From contig BAXO01000002.1 of NCBI GenBank assembly GCA_001310555.1, positions 1 through 64,000 on the forward strand: 64,000 nt of DNA, given 5' to 3'. The notes beneath the pieces are model-generated. The model saw nothing but the letters and a program-made list of their open reading frames with translations, did not search any database and was not told the origin of the DNA. A program made the translations under genes and the position numbers. How positions within the stretch are numbered: position 1 is the first letter of the stretch; every line of letters begins with the position of its first letter. Below are positions 22,341 through 33,268 of this stretch, piece after piece. The stretch comes from Bacillus sp. JCM 19058. Its GTDB lineage: Bacteria > Bacillota > Bacilli > Bacillales_H > Bacillaceae_D.

Positions 22341-23364
22341 ATGAACAATGTAACGATAAAGGATATTGCGAAGGAATCAGGTGTATCAACGGCTACCGTT
22401 TCGCGTGTATTAAGTAACACGGGATATGCGAGCAGCGAAATTAAGGAAAAAGTTCTCGCTGTTGCGAAAAAAAATTAAATTATCAACCTAATGGAATTGC
22501 AAGAAGCTTGAAAATGCATCGAACGAATACCATTGGAATTATTATACCGGATATTTCTAACCCGTATTTTATGACGATATCTAAAGGAATTGAAGATACC
22601 GTACAAAAAAAAGGATACAATTTACTGTTTGTGAGTGGTGACGAAAATCCCATTAAAGAAAAAAAAGATGCTTCAGATCTTACTTGAGCAAAGAGTAGAT
22701 GCCATCGTATTGGCGACCTCCGGCGGTAACAAGGAGACGGTTACTAAAATAAAGGATAGTGGCGTTCCAATTATTTTAATTGATAGGAAGTTAGAGGATG
22801 ATGAAAAAACGATTGATCTAGTTGTAGAAGATAACATAGAAGGTGCTTATCAGCTAACGAACCACCTGATCCGAAAAGGGCATAAAAAAAATCGGAATTG
22901 TGAATGGTTCGCTAAAAGTCAGTACAGGTATAGAACGCTATTTAGGCTATCAAAAAGCGATGAAGGAAAATGGTCTCGAGGAGCGTCCGGAATTTATCTT
23001 TAATGGAAACTTTACCGTTGAGGATGGAAAAAAAGCTGTCGCCTATTTTCAGAATTTGGCTGAGGTGCCGACTGCAATTTTGTCATTTAATAACACGATG
23101 ACCTTCGGAGTGATTTTACAACTAACGACGATGGGCTTAACGATCCCGAAAGATATCGTTGTCGCTTCCTACGGTGAGACGGAGGCGGCCCAATTGTTAC
23201 AGCCCCCTGGCATCGTTAGCGTCAAACAATCGCCATACAACATGGGAATTCGCGTCGGACAGATCTTAATCGATCGCTTAATACACAATGTAAAAGTACC
23301 AACACATGAAATATTTAATCCAATCATCGATATTGGAAATAAATGCTTTCATGAATTGGACTAG
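22341..23364 (+). CDS. LacI-family transcriptional regulator of the glycan locus
   Basis: An N-terminal helix-turn-helix VTIKDIAKESGVSTATVSRV and hinge (NYQPNGIARSLK) are typical of LacI/GalR. A periplasmic-binding-like sensor domain follows (NTIGIIIPDISNPYFMTISK, DAIVLATSG, IVVASYGETEAAQLLQPPGI). Joined length about 340 residues. Frame breaks lie in runs of A at 22467-22475, ~22660 and ~22884. Sensor domains of this kind bind a sugar or sugar phosphate; the neighbours suggest a D-arabinose-derived ligand (inference). The gene is followed 15 bases later by the SIS isomerase gene. Confidence 0.9.
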
Positions 23365-23379
23365 AAACGGAGGAACAAG

Positions 23380-23969
23380 ATGACGGTCCTGAACATAATT
23401 AAGGAAGCCATTGAAATTGAAGCATCTTCGATAAAAGCATTATTGGAGCAAGTCGGCCCAGACTATGAATCGGCTGTTCACCTGATTGAAAGCAGTGAAG
23501 GGAAAGTGATTATAACCGGAGTCGGCAAATCAGGTCATGTCGGCAAAAAAAATTGCCGCGTCCCTTGCAAGTACAGGAACCCCTGCTTTTTTTTGTCCAC
23601 AGTACAGAAGGAGTACACGGTGATTTAGGGATGATCGAAAAAGAAGATATCGTCATTATGATATCGAACAGTGGCGAAACTGCTGAAGTGCTCAATCTCC
23701 TCCCTTCATTGAATAAAATCGGATCGAAAAAAATTGCGATAACGTCAAAGGGGGATTCTACACTAGCGAAGGCGAGTGACGTCGCCATTACGTATCGCTA
23801 CGAATCGGAGGCGGATCACCTCGGTTTGGCTCCAACGACAAGCTCAACGATTGTACTGGTCATTGGAGATGCTTTAGCGGTTTCGCTTTCTAATTTAAGG
23901 AATTTCAAAAAAGAAGATTTCCATTTGTATCACCCAGGAGGCAGCTTAGGGAAGCAACTATCTAAATAA
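23380..23969 (+). CDS. SIS-domain sugar-phosphate isomerase, KpsF/GutQ-like (arabinose-5-phosphate isomerase family), no CBS domains
   Basis: About 196 residues. The SIS core is plain: ITGVGKSGHVGKKIAASLAS (read across a break in the A run near 23547), GTPAFFVHSTEGVHGDLGMI, ISNSGETAEVLNLLP, ADHLGLAPTTSSTIVLVIGD and LYHPGGSLGK. The HPGGSLG end and the SEGxHGDLG motif are hallmarks of KpsF/KdsD/GutQ enzymes, which interconvert D-arabinose 5-phosphate and D-ribulose 5-phosphate. The C-terminal CBS pair of KdsD is absent. A Gram-positive does not need this reaction for KDO, so a catabolic role is likely. Its place between the regulator and a GH172 gene supports D-arabinose use (inference). Confidence 0.85.
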
Positions 23970-23990
23970 AATAAGGGAGAAGGAAAAGTC

Positions 23991-25081
23991 ATGACTTTTT
24001 TAGGAACATCATTACGAGACTTATATCGGGACAGAAACTGCAAAAGAAAAAGGGCTTCAAGCTACGATACAACGGGAGGCAACCGCGATTATTTGAAAGT
24101 TTATCCTGGAGATCAACAAACGATATGCGAGCTTGAAGGTTCAGGGTGTATTACCCATATTTGGATGACGATGGCGCCGTTGAACGAGACGAACGAGCCT
24201 TACCTTCATCGAAAAATCGTTTTAAGAATGTACTGGGACGGAGAAGACAATCCGAGTGTTCAAGCGCCGATTGGTGACTTCTTTGGCATGGGGCATGGCA
24301 TAACGAAAAATTATTCATCAGCCCGCTTCAAATGAGTCCGGAAGATGGCCGTTCGCTAAATAGCTTTTTCCCGATGCCGTTTGGCCAGAAAGCGAGAATT
24401 GAAATAGAAAGTCACGCTGATGAGCCGATTAAATTTTATTTTTACGTTGATTACGAGCTCTATCAAGAGGAAATCGATAGTCCGCTCAGGTTCCACGCAC
24501 TTTGGAACCGCGAACTAACGAAAGGAATTGACGATAATGTTTCGAATGCGCTCTATTGCTTTGGCGGCAAGAATACGACCGGTGAAGGTAATTATATATT
24601 GTTAGATGCGGTTGGGAAAGGTCACTATGTCGGCTGCAATTTGAATATTCATAATTTAAGATTTACACAGGAATGGAATTGGTACGGTGAAGGCGATGAT
24701 ATGATTTTTATTGACGGCGAGCCTTGGCCACCTTCTTTGCACGGGACCGGGATGGAAGACTACTTTAATACAGCCTGGTGTCCACAGCAGGAGCAATCGA
24801 CTCCGTATCACGGCATTATTCTTGGTGGAGGTCCTAATTGGTCTGGAAAGATTTCTGCATACCGTTACCATATCCAGGATCCGATTACATTTGACAAGTC
24901 GATTAAAGTGACGATCGAGCATGGTCATAATAACAATCGAAGCGACGATTATTCGAGCACGGCTTATTGGTATCAGACGGAGCCGCACCAGACGATACAC
25001 CCGATTTTGCCAGTGAAGGAGCGGCTGCCATTACCCGATTCACTGCCTTTTCATCCGGAAGACTTAAAAAAAATGTTTTGA
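23991..25081 (+). CDS. GH172 (DUF2961) enzyme 1, cytoplasmic
   Basis: About 363 residues. ATG 23991 with GGGAGAAGG upstream and no signal peptide. DUF2961 marks are clear: GSGCITHIWMT, LRMYWDGEDNPSVQAPIGDF, GKGHYVGCNLNIHN, HGTGMEDYFNTAW (about residues 249-261), YRYHIQDPITFDKSIKVTIE and YQTEPH. Family GH172 includes difructose-dianhydride-forming enzymes and D-arabinofuranosidases. The frame slips once near 24330 inside an otherwise continuous protein. With the DUF4185 protein nearby I favour exo-D-arabinofuranosidase, but fructan-type substrates remain possible. Confidence 0.87.
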
Positions 25082-25419
25082 TTATTAATTCTTTTTGAAC
25101 TTCGTTAACGTAACATGGAGGGGCCTAATGTAGTACGGCGTATCACCGGGAATGAGAGCGCTGCCTATTGGTCAATCGAATATCGGATGGCAAATTGAAC
25201 ATGAACTGAGAAATGTCGATTGCTCTGGCGGGGAATATTCAATTTGTTTCAGGGGATGGCTCCGAAATAAATACGGCTCGTTACATAGATTGAATTAAGA
25301 ATGGATACTTGCTCTTGCAGTCAAGAAAGCCATCGACTTAAGCCTTGATTGTAAGCAAGAAATTCCAAGAAACCTTCTGATGAAAGCGTTGTCGATAAAA
25401 TACAATGGGAGGAAGGAAC
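25082..25419 (+). other. Short gap with a doubtful 48-codon frame
   Basis: An open frame runs from ATG 25152 to TAA 25298 (begins MRALPIGQSNIGWQIEHEL) with GGAGGGG about 30 bases before it, too far to act as ribosome site. It matches no family I know and may be a gene remnant. Otherwise nothing is seen before the ribosome site GGGAGGAAGG at 25407-25416. Confidence 0.3.
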
Positions 25420-27597
25420 ATGAAATGGAAAAAGCATATTTCGCTTATGATTGTTCTGATGACGATGATGATTTTATCATTTATTGTACCTACATTTAAC
25501 GAAACGCAAGCAGGTGAAAATGATTCTACTGAACTTACCGCAACTAAAGCTAAAAAGATTGCTAGAGTAACAGGTGTCACACTCGAAGATGAGTCGATTC
25601 CAAATCCAAATCAAACCGATACGAACTATGGGTTGACGGCTACTGATTTAGGCATTATTTGGGATGCCACGACGGATCCGGAAGACAAAAAGGTGATGAT
25701 TGCATTTGGCGATTCGTATGATGATGGCTGGGGCGGCTTTGGCGGCGGTGGCGATCCAGAAGGCTGGAGGAGTAATGTGCTGGCGCTCTCAACCGATACA
25801 GATCTCTCGGACGGTCTTTCTTTTTCGACGATGATAACCGAGGAAGGGGACGACAGCTATGCGAAAGAAATTATTCATTCCGAGCATGATACGTCGGGGA
25901 GCGGTGATTTCACTGCAATTCCTACAGCGGGCATAACGGTTGGAGATAGACACTTCATCCATTATATGCAAATTAGAAATTGGGGAGCGAATGGCAGATG
26001 GAATACCAACTTTTCTGAAATTGCTTACTCAGACGATGAAGGGCAGAATTGGACAAAGTCAGGTGTCAAATGGGAGGCAACGAGCAAATTCGCCCAAGCA
26101 GCTTATGTGAAAGAAGGCGGCTATGTTTACATGTTCGGAACACCGGCAGGTAGATTTGATAGCGCCTACTTAGCGAGAGTTGCCGAAGTAGAAATGCTGG
26201 AGAAGGAAAAGTATGAATATTGGGATGGTTCGGAATGGGTTCAGGACGACGAAGCGGCAGCCGTGCCAGTGATCGATGCACCGGTTAGCGAATTATCTGT
26301 AGCGTACAATTCTTACTATGATAAATGGATCATGCTGTATTTGAATGAAAACCGCTATGCAATCGTCATGAGAAGCTCATCCGAACTGACAGAAGGATGG
26401 TCGGCTGAAACGGAAGTCGCTACAGGAGCCGAATTTCCGGGGTTATACGGAAGCTACATTCATCCGTGGACAAACGATGGTCGGGATCTGTTCTTCGTTA
26501 TGTCTGAGTGGGGGCCTTACAACGTTGTTTTAATGAAGGCAGAACTGGATACAGGAACGCCTAATGCAAACCTTATCGCAGACCCTTCTTTCGAGGAGCA
26601 GGAATCTGGCACGATTAGCGATCCGTGGGCATTGGAAGAAGGGGAAGGTGGAATCGACCGGTCAAGCGGCACATCGAGAGCAGGAAGTAATAATGCGTGG
26701 TTGCGTCATACTTCCGGTTGGAATGCGATAACCCAGACCGTTCCGGTCGAGAAAAATACCGACTACAAGCTTGATGGCTTCGTGCGAACTTCGCAAAATA
26801 ACGATGACGGCTATTTTGGCGTCAGAGATAGCGAAGGGAGTGTTCTAGAGGAAACAAAATTTGAACGGCATGACAATTATTCAAAGCTTACCGTACGATT
26901 CAATTCAGGTGAAAACGAATCGTTAACCGTGTTCACAGGAATGTGGGCAGATGGCGATACATGGGTGCAAATCGATGATTATTTACTTTTGCCTGTCGAT
27001 ACGAATGCACCTGTGATCACTCTAGTTGGAGAGGGTACGATAGAAGTCCCTTTAGGTGAATCGTTCGACGATCCGGGGGCAACCGCAGTCGATGACGTGG
27101 ATGGAGACCTTTCCGACAAAATTGTCGCCACCGGGGAAGTCAATACACAAATTGTCGGTACGTATACGCTTGAATACAATGTGACAGATTCAGATGGTAA
27201 TGGAGCTGAACCAGTAAAAAGAACGGTGATCGTGACGGGAGAGAAGTACACGCTAGCAAATGCTTCCTTCGAGGGGAAGGATGGAAGTCCATTGACTGAG
27301 TTACCGCAAAAAGGCTTTGTGAGCGGTTCGGCCGATTTTACGAACAATACTAGTGAGGAAAAGCCCGCAACGCTCGCTGTTATCTTATTCAATAAAAAGG
27401 GAGAGGTCGAAAATATTTCCGGGGTGACGAAGGTGATTTCTTCAGGAGCGACTGAAACCTTTACAGGCGGGTTTAAGCTGCCAGGTAACAATTCAGGGTA
27501 CTATGCGGAAATTTTTTTGGCGCAATCGCTAACGGAGCTAGAGCCGATTTCTGACGTAGAAAGAATCGAACAGAAAAAAATAGGCGACTGCTGTTAA
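25420..27597 (+). CDS. Secreted DUF4185 protein (GH183 endo-D-arabinanase family) with binding modules
   Basis: 725 residues, frame intact. ATG 25420 suits GGGAGGAAGG; ATG 25405 is less likely. A signal peptide ends near NETQA-G (residue ~31). Residues ~40-380 carry the DUF4185 pattern: VMIAFGDSYDDGW (~residue 93), ITVGDRHFIHYMQI, SEIAYSDDEGQNW, GYVYMFGTPAGRFDSAYLAR and LYGSYIHPW then SEWGPYNVVLMKAEL. DUF4185 founds GH183, endo-D-arabinanases that cut mycobacterial-type D-arabinan. Residues ~383-527 look like a carbohydrate-binding module (NLIADPSFEE ... WVQIDDYLLLPV). Residues ~527-606 are an Ig-like DUF5011/HYR domain (GESFDDPGATAVDDVDGDLS). A last beta domain follows. No cell-wall sorting motif is seen, so it is probably released. 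The final six residues may be an artefact of an A run at 27575. Confidence 0.87.
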   Translation: MKWKKHISLMIVLMTMMILSFIVPTFNETQAGENDSTELTATKAKKIARVTGVTLEDESIPNPNQTDTNYGLTATDLGIIWDATTDPEDKKVMIAFGDSYDDGWGGFGGGGDPEGWRSNVLALSTDTDLSDGLSFSTMITEEGDDSYAKEIIHSEHDTSGSGDFTAIPTAGITVGDRHFIHYMQIRNWGANGRWNTNFSEIAYSDDEGQNWTKSGVKWEATSKFAQAAYVKEGGYVYMFGTPAGRFDSAYLARVAEVEMLEKEKYEYWDGSEWVQDDEAAAVPVIDAPVSELSVAYNSYYDKWIMLYLNENRYAIVMRSSSELTEGWSAETEVATGAEFPGLYGSYIHPWTNDGRDLFFVMSEWGPYNVVLMKAELDTGTPNANLIADPSFEEQESGTISDPWALEEGEGGIDRSSGTSRAGSNNAWLRHTSGWNAITQTVPVEKNTDYKLDGFVRTSQNNDDGYFGVRDSEGSVLEETKFERHDNYSKLTVRFNSGENESLTVFTGMWADGDTWVQIDDYLLLPVDTNAPVITLVGEGTIEVPLGESFDDPGATAVDDVDGDLSDKIVATGEVNTQIVGTYTLEYNVTDSDGNGAEPVKRTVIVTGEKYTLANASFEGKDGSPLTELPQKGFVSGSADFTNNTSEEKPATLAVILFNKKGEVENISGVTKVISSGATETFTGGFKLPGNNSGYYAEIFLAQSLTELEPISDVERIEQKKIGDCC

Positions 27598-27631
27598 ATC
27601 AAAGCGATTGCACGTAGTTAGGGGTGTGAAA

Positions 27632-29624
27632 TTGAACGTCGATTTGCCAAAATGGTTAACGAATTGGATAAGTATATCGAAGGTGGCAGACGCTTTAGCG
27701 GTTAACGTTGCTGAAGAACAGCATAAGACGGCCTGTCTGGCATCTATTGATGTGATATGGAGAGGTTCGTCGTCAGAGCAAACGTCCATTCAGTTGGATA
27801 TGCAATTGGATCATGACGAAGTTGCTTGTAGCTGGAAGCCACATTTATGTCCGCAAAAGGATATGATCATCGGGGACTTGGTTTTTCGCTCCCCGGTTAT
27901 GATTTTTGAAAAAGAGTGCGAAATGCTTGCTTTAGTACCCGATCTCGATTTCATGAATGAGCACCGGACTGTCCCTCATTTTTTCGATTATGTTGAACCT
28001 GAGAGGAGGCTTTACTACGGAATCGGTCATTATGAAAAAACAGGTCACGTTTATCACAGACGATTAGAAAAGCCTTTTTCGGTTAACCACGGCCAACCTT
28101 TATTTCGCTTCTACATCATCCGCTGGGACAGGCTGCAAGGGAAAAGAAACTTTATTCCGGTAGCGGAATTTCTCTGGAGTCGTTTCGCGAAGGAGCGGAT
28201 GATGCCGACCGATGCCGGTAATCACTTCGCTCATTTATTGAAAGACTTAGAGGTTTATGCGAAGCATACGTATAATTGGGCCTTTAACCGATGGGAGGAA
28301 GTCGTTTGGCAGGAATTTGAGCTTATGCAGAAGCCGGTTGGCGGTTGTGTCTTTATTGTCCGTGCCACCCAAGCCCCGGGGACTGACGAAGAGAATCAGT
28401 GGCGAGAAAAGAAAAGCTTATGGAATCAAGCGTGGTTCTCTAGCTTGCGAAGTGCATACGGATACCGTTTATGGGGCGAACATTGGAACGATTCAGATTT
28501 GATCCGTCGAGCAGAAAGAGCTAAAAACTTTGCCTTATCCGCACCTCAAAACGATGGACTTTTCCCTTCCGTCTATACCGCGGCAGATGATCACAGTTGG
28601 GAAAACGGTAGCTGGGGGTATTCGGATCGAAGGCCGGTGCAGCACGAGCAGTACGGACACCTCCTAGATATGTCCTGGACTTGTATTTGGATGCTGAAAT
28701 GGTACCAGGATATTGACCAGGATCAGCAATTGCTTGACTATACAAAAGCGTATGTCTGTCGATTGCTGGAGCTCCAGGCAGAGGATGGGAGCTTTCCGGC
28801 ATGGTTCATGAAGAAACCGGTAATGTTTCAGAATACTTAGTGGACAGCCCCGAGACATCACTGCACGTTTGGCTGCTCGTTTTACTCTATCAAGTAACAA
28901 ACGAAATCCGCTACTTAACCGCAGCACAGCAGGGAATGGCTTTCGTGATGAGCGAAATTATTCCTGTCGGGCGTTGGGAGGATTTTGAAACCTACTGGTC
29001 GTGCTCACAAATTTGGGAGGGAAAAAGGTATCGAGAAAAGGATGAGCGAAGCGGTTTATATCAACAATGTAATTTTTCTATTTATTGGACAACTGAAGCT
29101 TTAAAAGAACTTTACAAAATAACTGGTAAAACGGAGTATTTGCTAGAAGGGGAAAAGGTACTTGCCGAGCTTTCGCTGTATCAGGCAATTTGGGAACCAG
29201 ACTTTATTGGGATGCCAGTTTTAGGTGGGTTTGGCGTTATGACTTCGGATGACGAATGGAATGATGCCAGGCAAAGCCTATTCGCCTTGACTTATTTTGA
29301 CTATTACACACTCACTGGCAAGGAGGAATATAGAGAACGGAGCATTTGGGCAATGAGATCATCGTTCTATTTGATGTATTGCCCGGAAAACCCGCTCATG
29401 AAGACATTGTATGAACAGGCCTTTCCCCATTTTGGCGAACGCGATTATGGCTTTGAAATGGAAAATGCACACCACGGTCGAGCTCATACGATAACAGCGT
29501 CGGCGAGTTTACCATCTTTGACTGGGGAAACGGCGCAGCAGCCTCTTCTCTCGCAGAATGGTATTTAGAAAAAAAGGAAGGTTTAGAAACACGAACGAAT
29601 CCAATCGAAAGGGTGGAAAAATAA
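27632..29624 (+). CDS. Candidate (alpha/alpha)-barrel glycosidase, unknown family
   Basis: About 664 residues, cytoplasmic (no signal). The TTG at 27632 fits AGGGGTG; GTG 27626 is possible. An N-terminal beta-sandwich-like third comes first (SIDVIWRGSSSEQTSIQLDM, VFRSPVMIFEKECEMLALVP). The rest is a run of helix pairs as in six-hairpin glycosidases: WFSSLRSAYGYRLWGE, HEQYGHLLDMSWTCIWMLKW, SPETSLHVWLLVLLYQVTNE, QQCNFSIYWTTEALKELYKI, HHGRAH. The frame slips near 28815 and 29490; after the second the protein ends VGEFTIFDWGNGAAASSLAE ... ERVEK, with its stop overlapping the ATG of the next gene (TAATG). I do not recognise the family. Its place between GH183 and GH172 genes suggests oligosaccharide trimming. 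Confidence 0.65.
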
Positions 29625-30704
29625 TGAGTGAATTTAACGGATTAGGTATGGGGCTAGGAAATCTTTCACGTTTATCCAGGGCAAAAACGCGTTCGATCAG
29701 TGCGGAGAATTTTGATGGCGCTAAAGGAAAGGGAGGAATGGCTACCGAAGGAACCGGCGCCAACTGTGCGCGTGAACTCGGTGTCGGATGGAAAATCTCT
29801 CCTTCCATCATGCTGCAGCCGGAAAGCACGTTTACGCTAGCAGAGATCGACGGACCTGGCGTGATTCAGCATATTTGGATGACATGCTTTCCTGCGCATT
29901 GGCGGAGCTTAGTCATCCGAATGTACTGGGATGATGAAGCAACCCCCTCTGTTGAAGTTCCGTACGGCGACTTTTTTTGTAACGGCTGGAACGAGCGCTG
30001 TAACGTCAATTCTTTACCGATTGCGGTGAATCCTGCCGGAGGAATGAATTCCTATTGGGAAATGCCTTTTCGTAAGTCGGCAAAAATTACGATTGAAAAC
30101 CTCGGCGACAGTGAACTGCCGCTTTATTACCAAATTGATTATAGCTTAACGGACATCCCCGACGATGTTGGCTATTTTCATGCGTCGTGGAGAAGAAGTA
30201 ATCCGCTTCAGTATAAGGATGTGCATACGATTATAAGCGGAATTGAAGCCATGGCCATTATGTTGGACCTATATTGCTTGGGGAGTCAATAATAACGGCT
30301 GGTGGGGAGAAGGGGAGATCAAATTTTACCTTGACGGGGACGAAGAATATCCGACAATTTGCGGAACTGGGACAGAGGACTACTTTGGCGGTGCCTGGAA
30401 TTTTGAGCAGCCTAAAGGAGAATACGGCACGTATTCAACCGCTTATTTAGGAATGCCGCAAGTCATTAAACCTGACGGCCTTTACCAGAGCCAGCAGCGA
30501 TTTGCTATGTATCGCTGGCACATCATGGATCCGATTCGCTTTGAGCAGGATCTGCGTGTCACCATTCAAGCGCTAGGGTGGCGTTCGGAAGGAAGATACC
30601 TTCCGCTTCAGGACGATATTGCTTCAGTCGCTTACTGGTACCAGTCTGAGCCGCATCAGCCTTTTGCTAGATTGCAGAGCAAGAATGAAATGGAAGTTAA
30701 TTAG
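29624..30704 (+). CDS. GH172 (DUF2961) enzyme 2, cytoplasmic
   Basis: About 359 residues. ATG 29624 overlaps the stop of the gene before, so they are coupled. DUF2961 motifs: SRAKTRSISAENFDGAKGKG, GPGVIQHIWMTCFP, IRMYWDDEATPSVEVPYGDF, GTGTEDYFGGAW (about residues 247-258), MYRWHIMDPIRFEQDLRVTI and YQSEPHQP. The frame slips near 30268 within the GHYVG motif. It shares the key motifs with enzyme 1 but its N-terminus is different and longer, so the two may act on different linkages or chain lengths. Likely exo-D-arabinofuranosidase; not proven. Confidence 0.87.
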
Positions 30705-30724
30705 TAAGGAGCAAAGTTGAACTT

Positions 30725-30756
30725 GAACAAGGGTAGTTTTATGACTGCCCTTGTTC
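30725..30756 (+). terminator. Stem-loop after the enzyme genes
   Basis: GAACAAGGGTAG (30725-30736) pairs with CTGCCCTTGTTC (30745-30756), a 12-bp stem with one G-T pair and an 8-base loop. No clear T run follows. It probably ends or stabilises the enzyme transcript before the importer genes, which have their own control site. Confidence 0.55.
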
Positions 30757-30900
30757 GAGTGGCCTTTCAAAAAGCGTGGAAATGAAAGCGATTATGGAAT
30801 GAAGTCCATCTCAAAAAAAAGGTGAATCCGAAAATTGGCTGCCGACTGTCAGTAAAGGTTACGGAGTGCATCTCGGAACGGAGTGTAATGAATCTTTTTG

Positions 30901-30914
30901 TGTAAACGTTTACA
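30901..30914 (+). promoter_or_regulatory. CcpA cre site before the importer genes
   Basis: TGTAAACGTTTACA is a perfect palindrome and fits the cre consensus TGWAANCGNTNWCA at every position. It lies about 50 bases before the binding-protein start at 30963. This suggests carbon catabolite control of the importer. It differs from the LacI sites at 19760-22325, so it is probably read by CcpA and not by the local regulator. Confidence 0.75.
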
Positions 30915-30962
30915 GTTTTTCGGAAATTCGAAGAAAACCATTCAAAAGAAGGAGTGTGTAGC

Positions 30963-32309
30963 ATGCTTATCAACAACAAGCGTCGAGCAAGGTTCATTTC
31001 CCTGCTGCCGTGTCTTGCGATAATTAGCCTGATTCTGTACGGCTGCAGCGTTGACTCTAACAACGACAGAGACGAAAAAAAATTACGCTTCAGCTTTCTG
31101 TTTGGGGAATGCCGTTTGAAAATGCGTTATATACCGACATCTACATTCCAGAATTTGAAAAAAAATACCCGAATATCGAAGTTGAATTTCTTCATTTTGA
31201 TGATTTGCGACAGAGGTATGTTACGTTGGGCTCAGCCCGTGATTTGCCGGATGTGATGAGGCAATCAGCCCCTGACGTACAAGAATATATTGCAAGAAAT
31301 ATGAATATTCCGCTAGATGACTATATCGAACGAGATCAGTTTGATATGAGTGATTTTCCAGAGGAGATATGGGCTGGTACACAAAAGGATGGGGTAACCT
31401 ACGGGATTCCACAGGATGCCAATGTGCCAGGCTTATATTATGATCCAGCTGCGTTTAAAGAAGCTGGGCTCCAAGAACCCGATCACAACTATACGCTGGA
31501 ACAAATGAAGGAGGATGCTCACACGTTAACACAATTCAATGAGAGGGGCAATGTTGAGCGCTATGGAATCGTGATGGGCTGGGATGCTTCAATTTTCCAA
31601 GCTTTGTCTTAGCAAACGGCGGCAATATATGGAGTGATGACATGTTGACGTCTACTGTTAACAGCAAGGAAGCAGTGCGCGCGCTGGAATACTGGAAGGA
31701 GCTAGTCGTCGATTTTCAATTAACGCCTTCATCCTCGGATATTGCGCAAATGGGACCGGATGCTTATTTCAAGGCGGGGAGGGCAGCGATGTACATTGAT
31801 GGTACGTGGATGGCTCCCTCGATTAAAAATGCGTCACCGGACTTCGATTTTAAAGTGACAAGCTTTCCTAAGGGAGATGTGAAAGTATCTCGTTCAATAT
31901 CGTCTTCTTTTGCGATTGCTCAAAATTCGGAGCATCCCGATGAAGCGTGGGAGCTCATCAAATTTCTGACGGCAAAGGAACAGCTGAACGATTATTGGCA
32001 GGCATTATGGGTCGCGGCTCCGGCAAGGATCTCGTCGATGGAAAGCGAGGCTTATGAGGATGTCGTCGGAGTTCCTGATGCAGGGGTTCCTGGAATTGAC
32101 TCATCGGAAGAATTTGAGGACAAGGTTGGCTATATTAAGGATGCCTTCGACAATGGCTGGGCCAATCAGGAATGGTTTAGTCCTTACCAAAATTATTATT
32201 TTGATGAGGTGAACAATGCGATTCAGTCTGTCTTAGTTGAAGGGGCTGATCCGGAGGAAGCGTTAACGAGGCAGCGGATCGGATTAATCTTTCTATTGGC
32301 CAGAATTAA
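30963..32309 (+). CDS. Sugar ABC transporter substrate-binding lipoprotein of the glycan locus
   Basis: About 448 residues joined. ATG 30963 with AGAAGGAGTG upstream. The signal peptide ends in the lipobox LILYGCS (Cys near residue 27). The body is a family 1 solute-binding protein: LSVWGMPFENALYTDIYIPE, YPNIEVEFLHF, DLPDVMRQSAPDVQEYIARN, GIPQDANVPGLYYDPAAFKE, GRAAMYIDGTWMAP and HPDEAWELIKFLTA. Frame breaks lie in the A run at 31077-31083, near 31605, and near 32270; after the last the protein ends ADRINLSIGQN at 32309. It would capture oligosaccharides released by the secreted DUF4185 enzyme. Confidence 0.85.
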
Positions 32310-32325
32310 AAAGTTGGGGAGTGAA

Positions 32326-33237
32326 ATGATGAGTGAAGCGAGAGCAATCGATCAGAACGATAAAAAAACGATTCACAAAAAAAAGACTGGTGCCTTGGGT
32401 ATTTCTTTCTCCTGCTCTGTTTATTATATTAATCTTCGTCGTTATACCGACGATAGCTGGTGTCATTCTGAGCTTTTTTCGCTATGACGGCATTAGTCCG
32501 GTAGAATTTATCGGCTTTCGTAACTATGTAATTGCATTTCAAGACGATTTGTTTTATCGGTCGCTCTGGGTGACATTTTATTTTGCATTTGGCTCTTTAC
32601 TACCGACTGTGGCGATTTCACTTTTTTTTAGCTATTCTTCTCAACCAAAAGTGGTTTCCTTTTGTGAATCTGATGAGAGGAATCTATTTTTTTTACCGAC
32701 GGTTATATCGATGGTCGCGATCGCCTTTGTTTGGATGTGGTTATTTAACCCGCAACTAGGTCCATTGAATAGCATACTGTCTCTTTTCGGTATTCCACAG
32801 CAACAGTTTTTAGGCGATCCGAAGCAAGCGATGCCGATTCTAATTCTAATCAACATTTGGAAGTCTGTCGGCTTTAATATGATCATTTATTTGGCCGGGC
32901 TACAAGGCATTGATCGAAGTCTGTATGAGGCAGCTTGGATCGACGGGGCGAAGCCGTCACAAACATTCCGGTATATTACTTGGCCGATGCTAACACCTGT
33001 TACCTTCTTTGTCGTTGCCATGCTCATTATTAATGGCTTTCAAGTGTTCGACCAAATCCATATTATGACCCAGGGAGGTCCAGCCCGATCAACGTATGCG
33101 ATCGTCTATTATATTTATCAAAAAGGGTTTAACGAAACGAACTTTGGCTATGCTCGGTCCTTGCAGTGATGCTGTTTATTGTCATTTTGGCAGTGACTCT
33201 TTTAGCTTACAAATTTAACAATAAAGTTGAGCAATAA
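32326..33237 (+). CDS. Sugar ABC transporter permease (glycan locus, MalF-like)
   Basis: ATG 32326 follows GGGGAG. A basic N-terminus precedes membrane segments (LVPWVFLSPALFIILIFVVI and others); the EAA loop YEAAWIDGAKPSQTFRYITW is at about 32920-32985. Frame breaks: the A run at 32377-32385, a pair of compensating slips in T runs near 32625 and 32690, and one near 33163. The true C-terminus after the last slip is VMLFIVILAVTLLAYKFNNK then VEQ at 33237. About 303 residues. Confidence 0.85.
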
Positions 33238-33268
33238 GTAAGGGCGAACTGAAATGGAGGTTTTTCAT

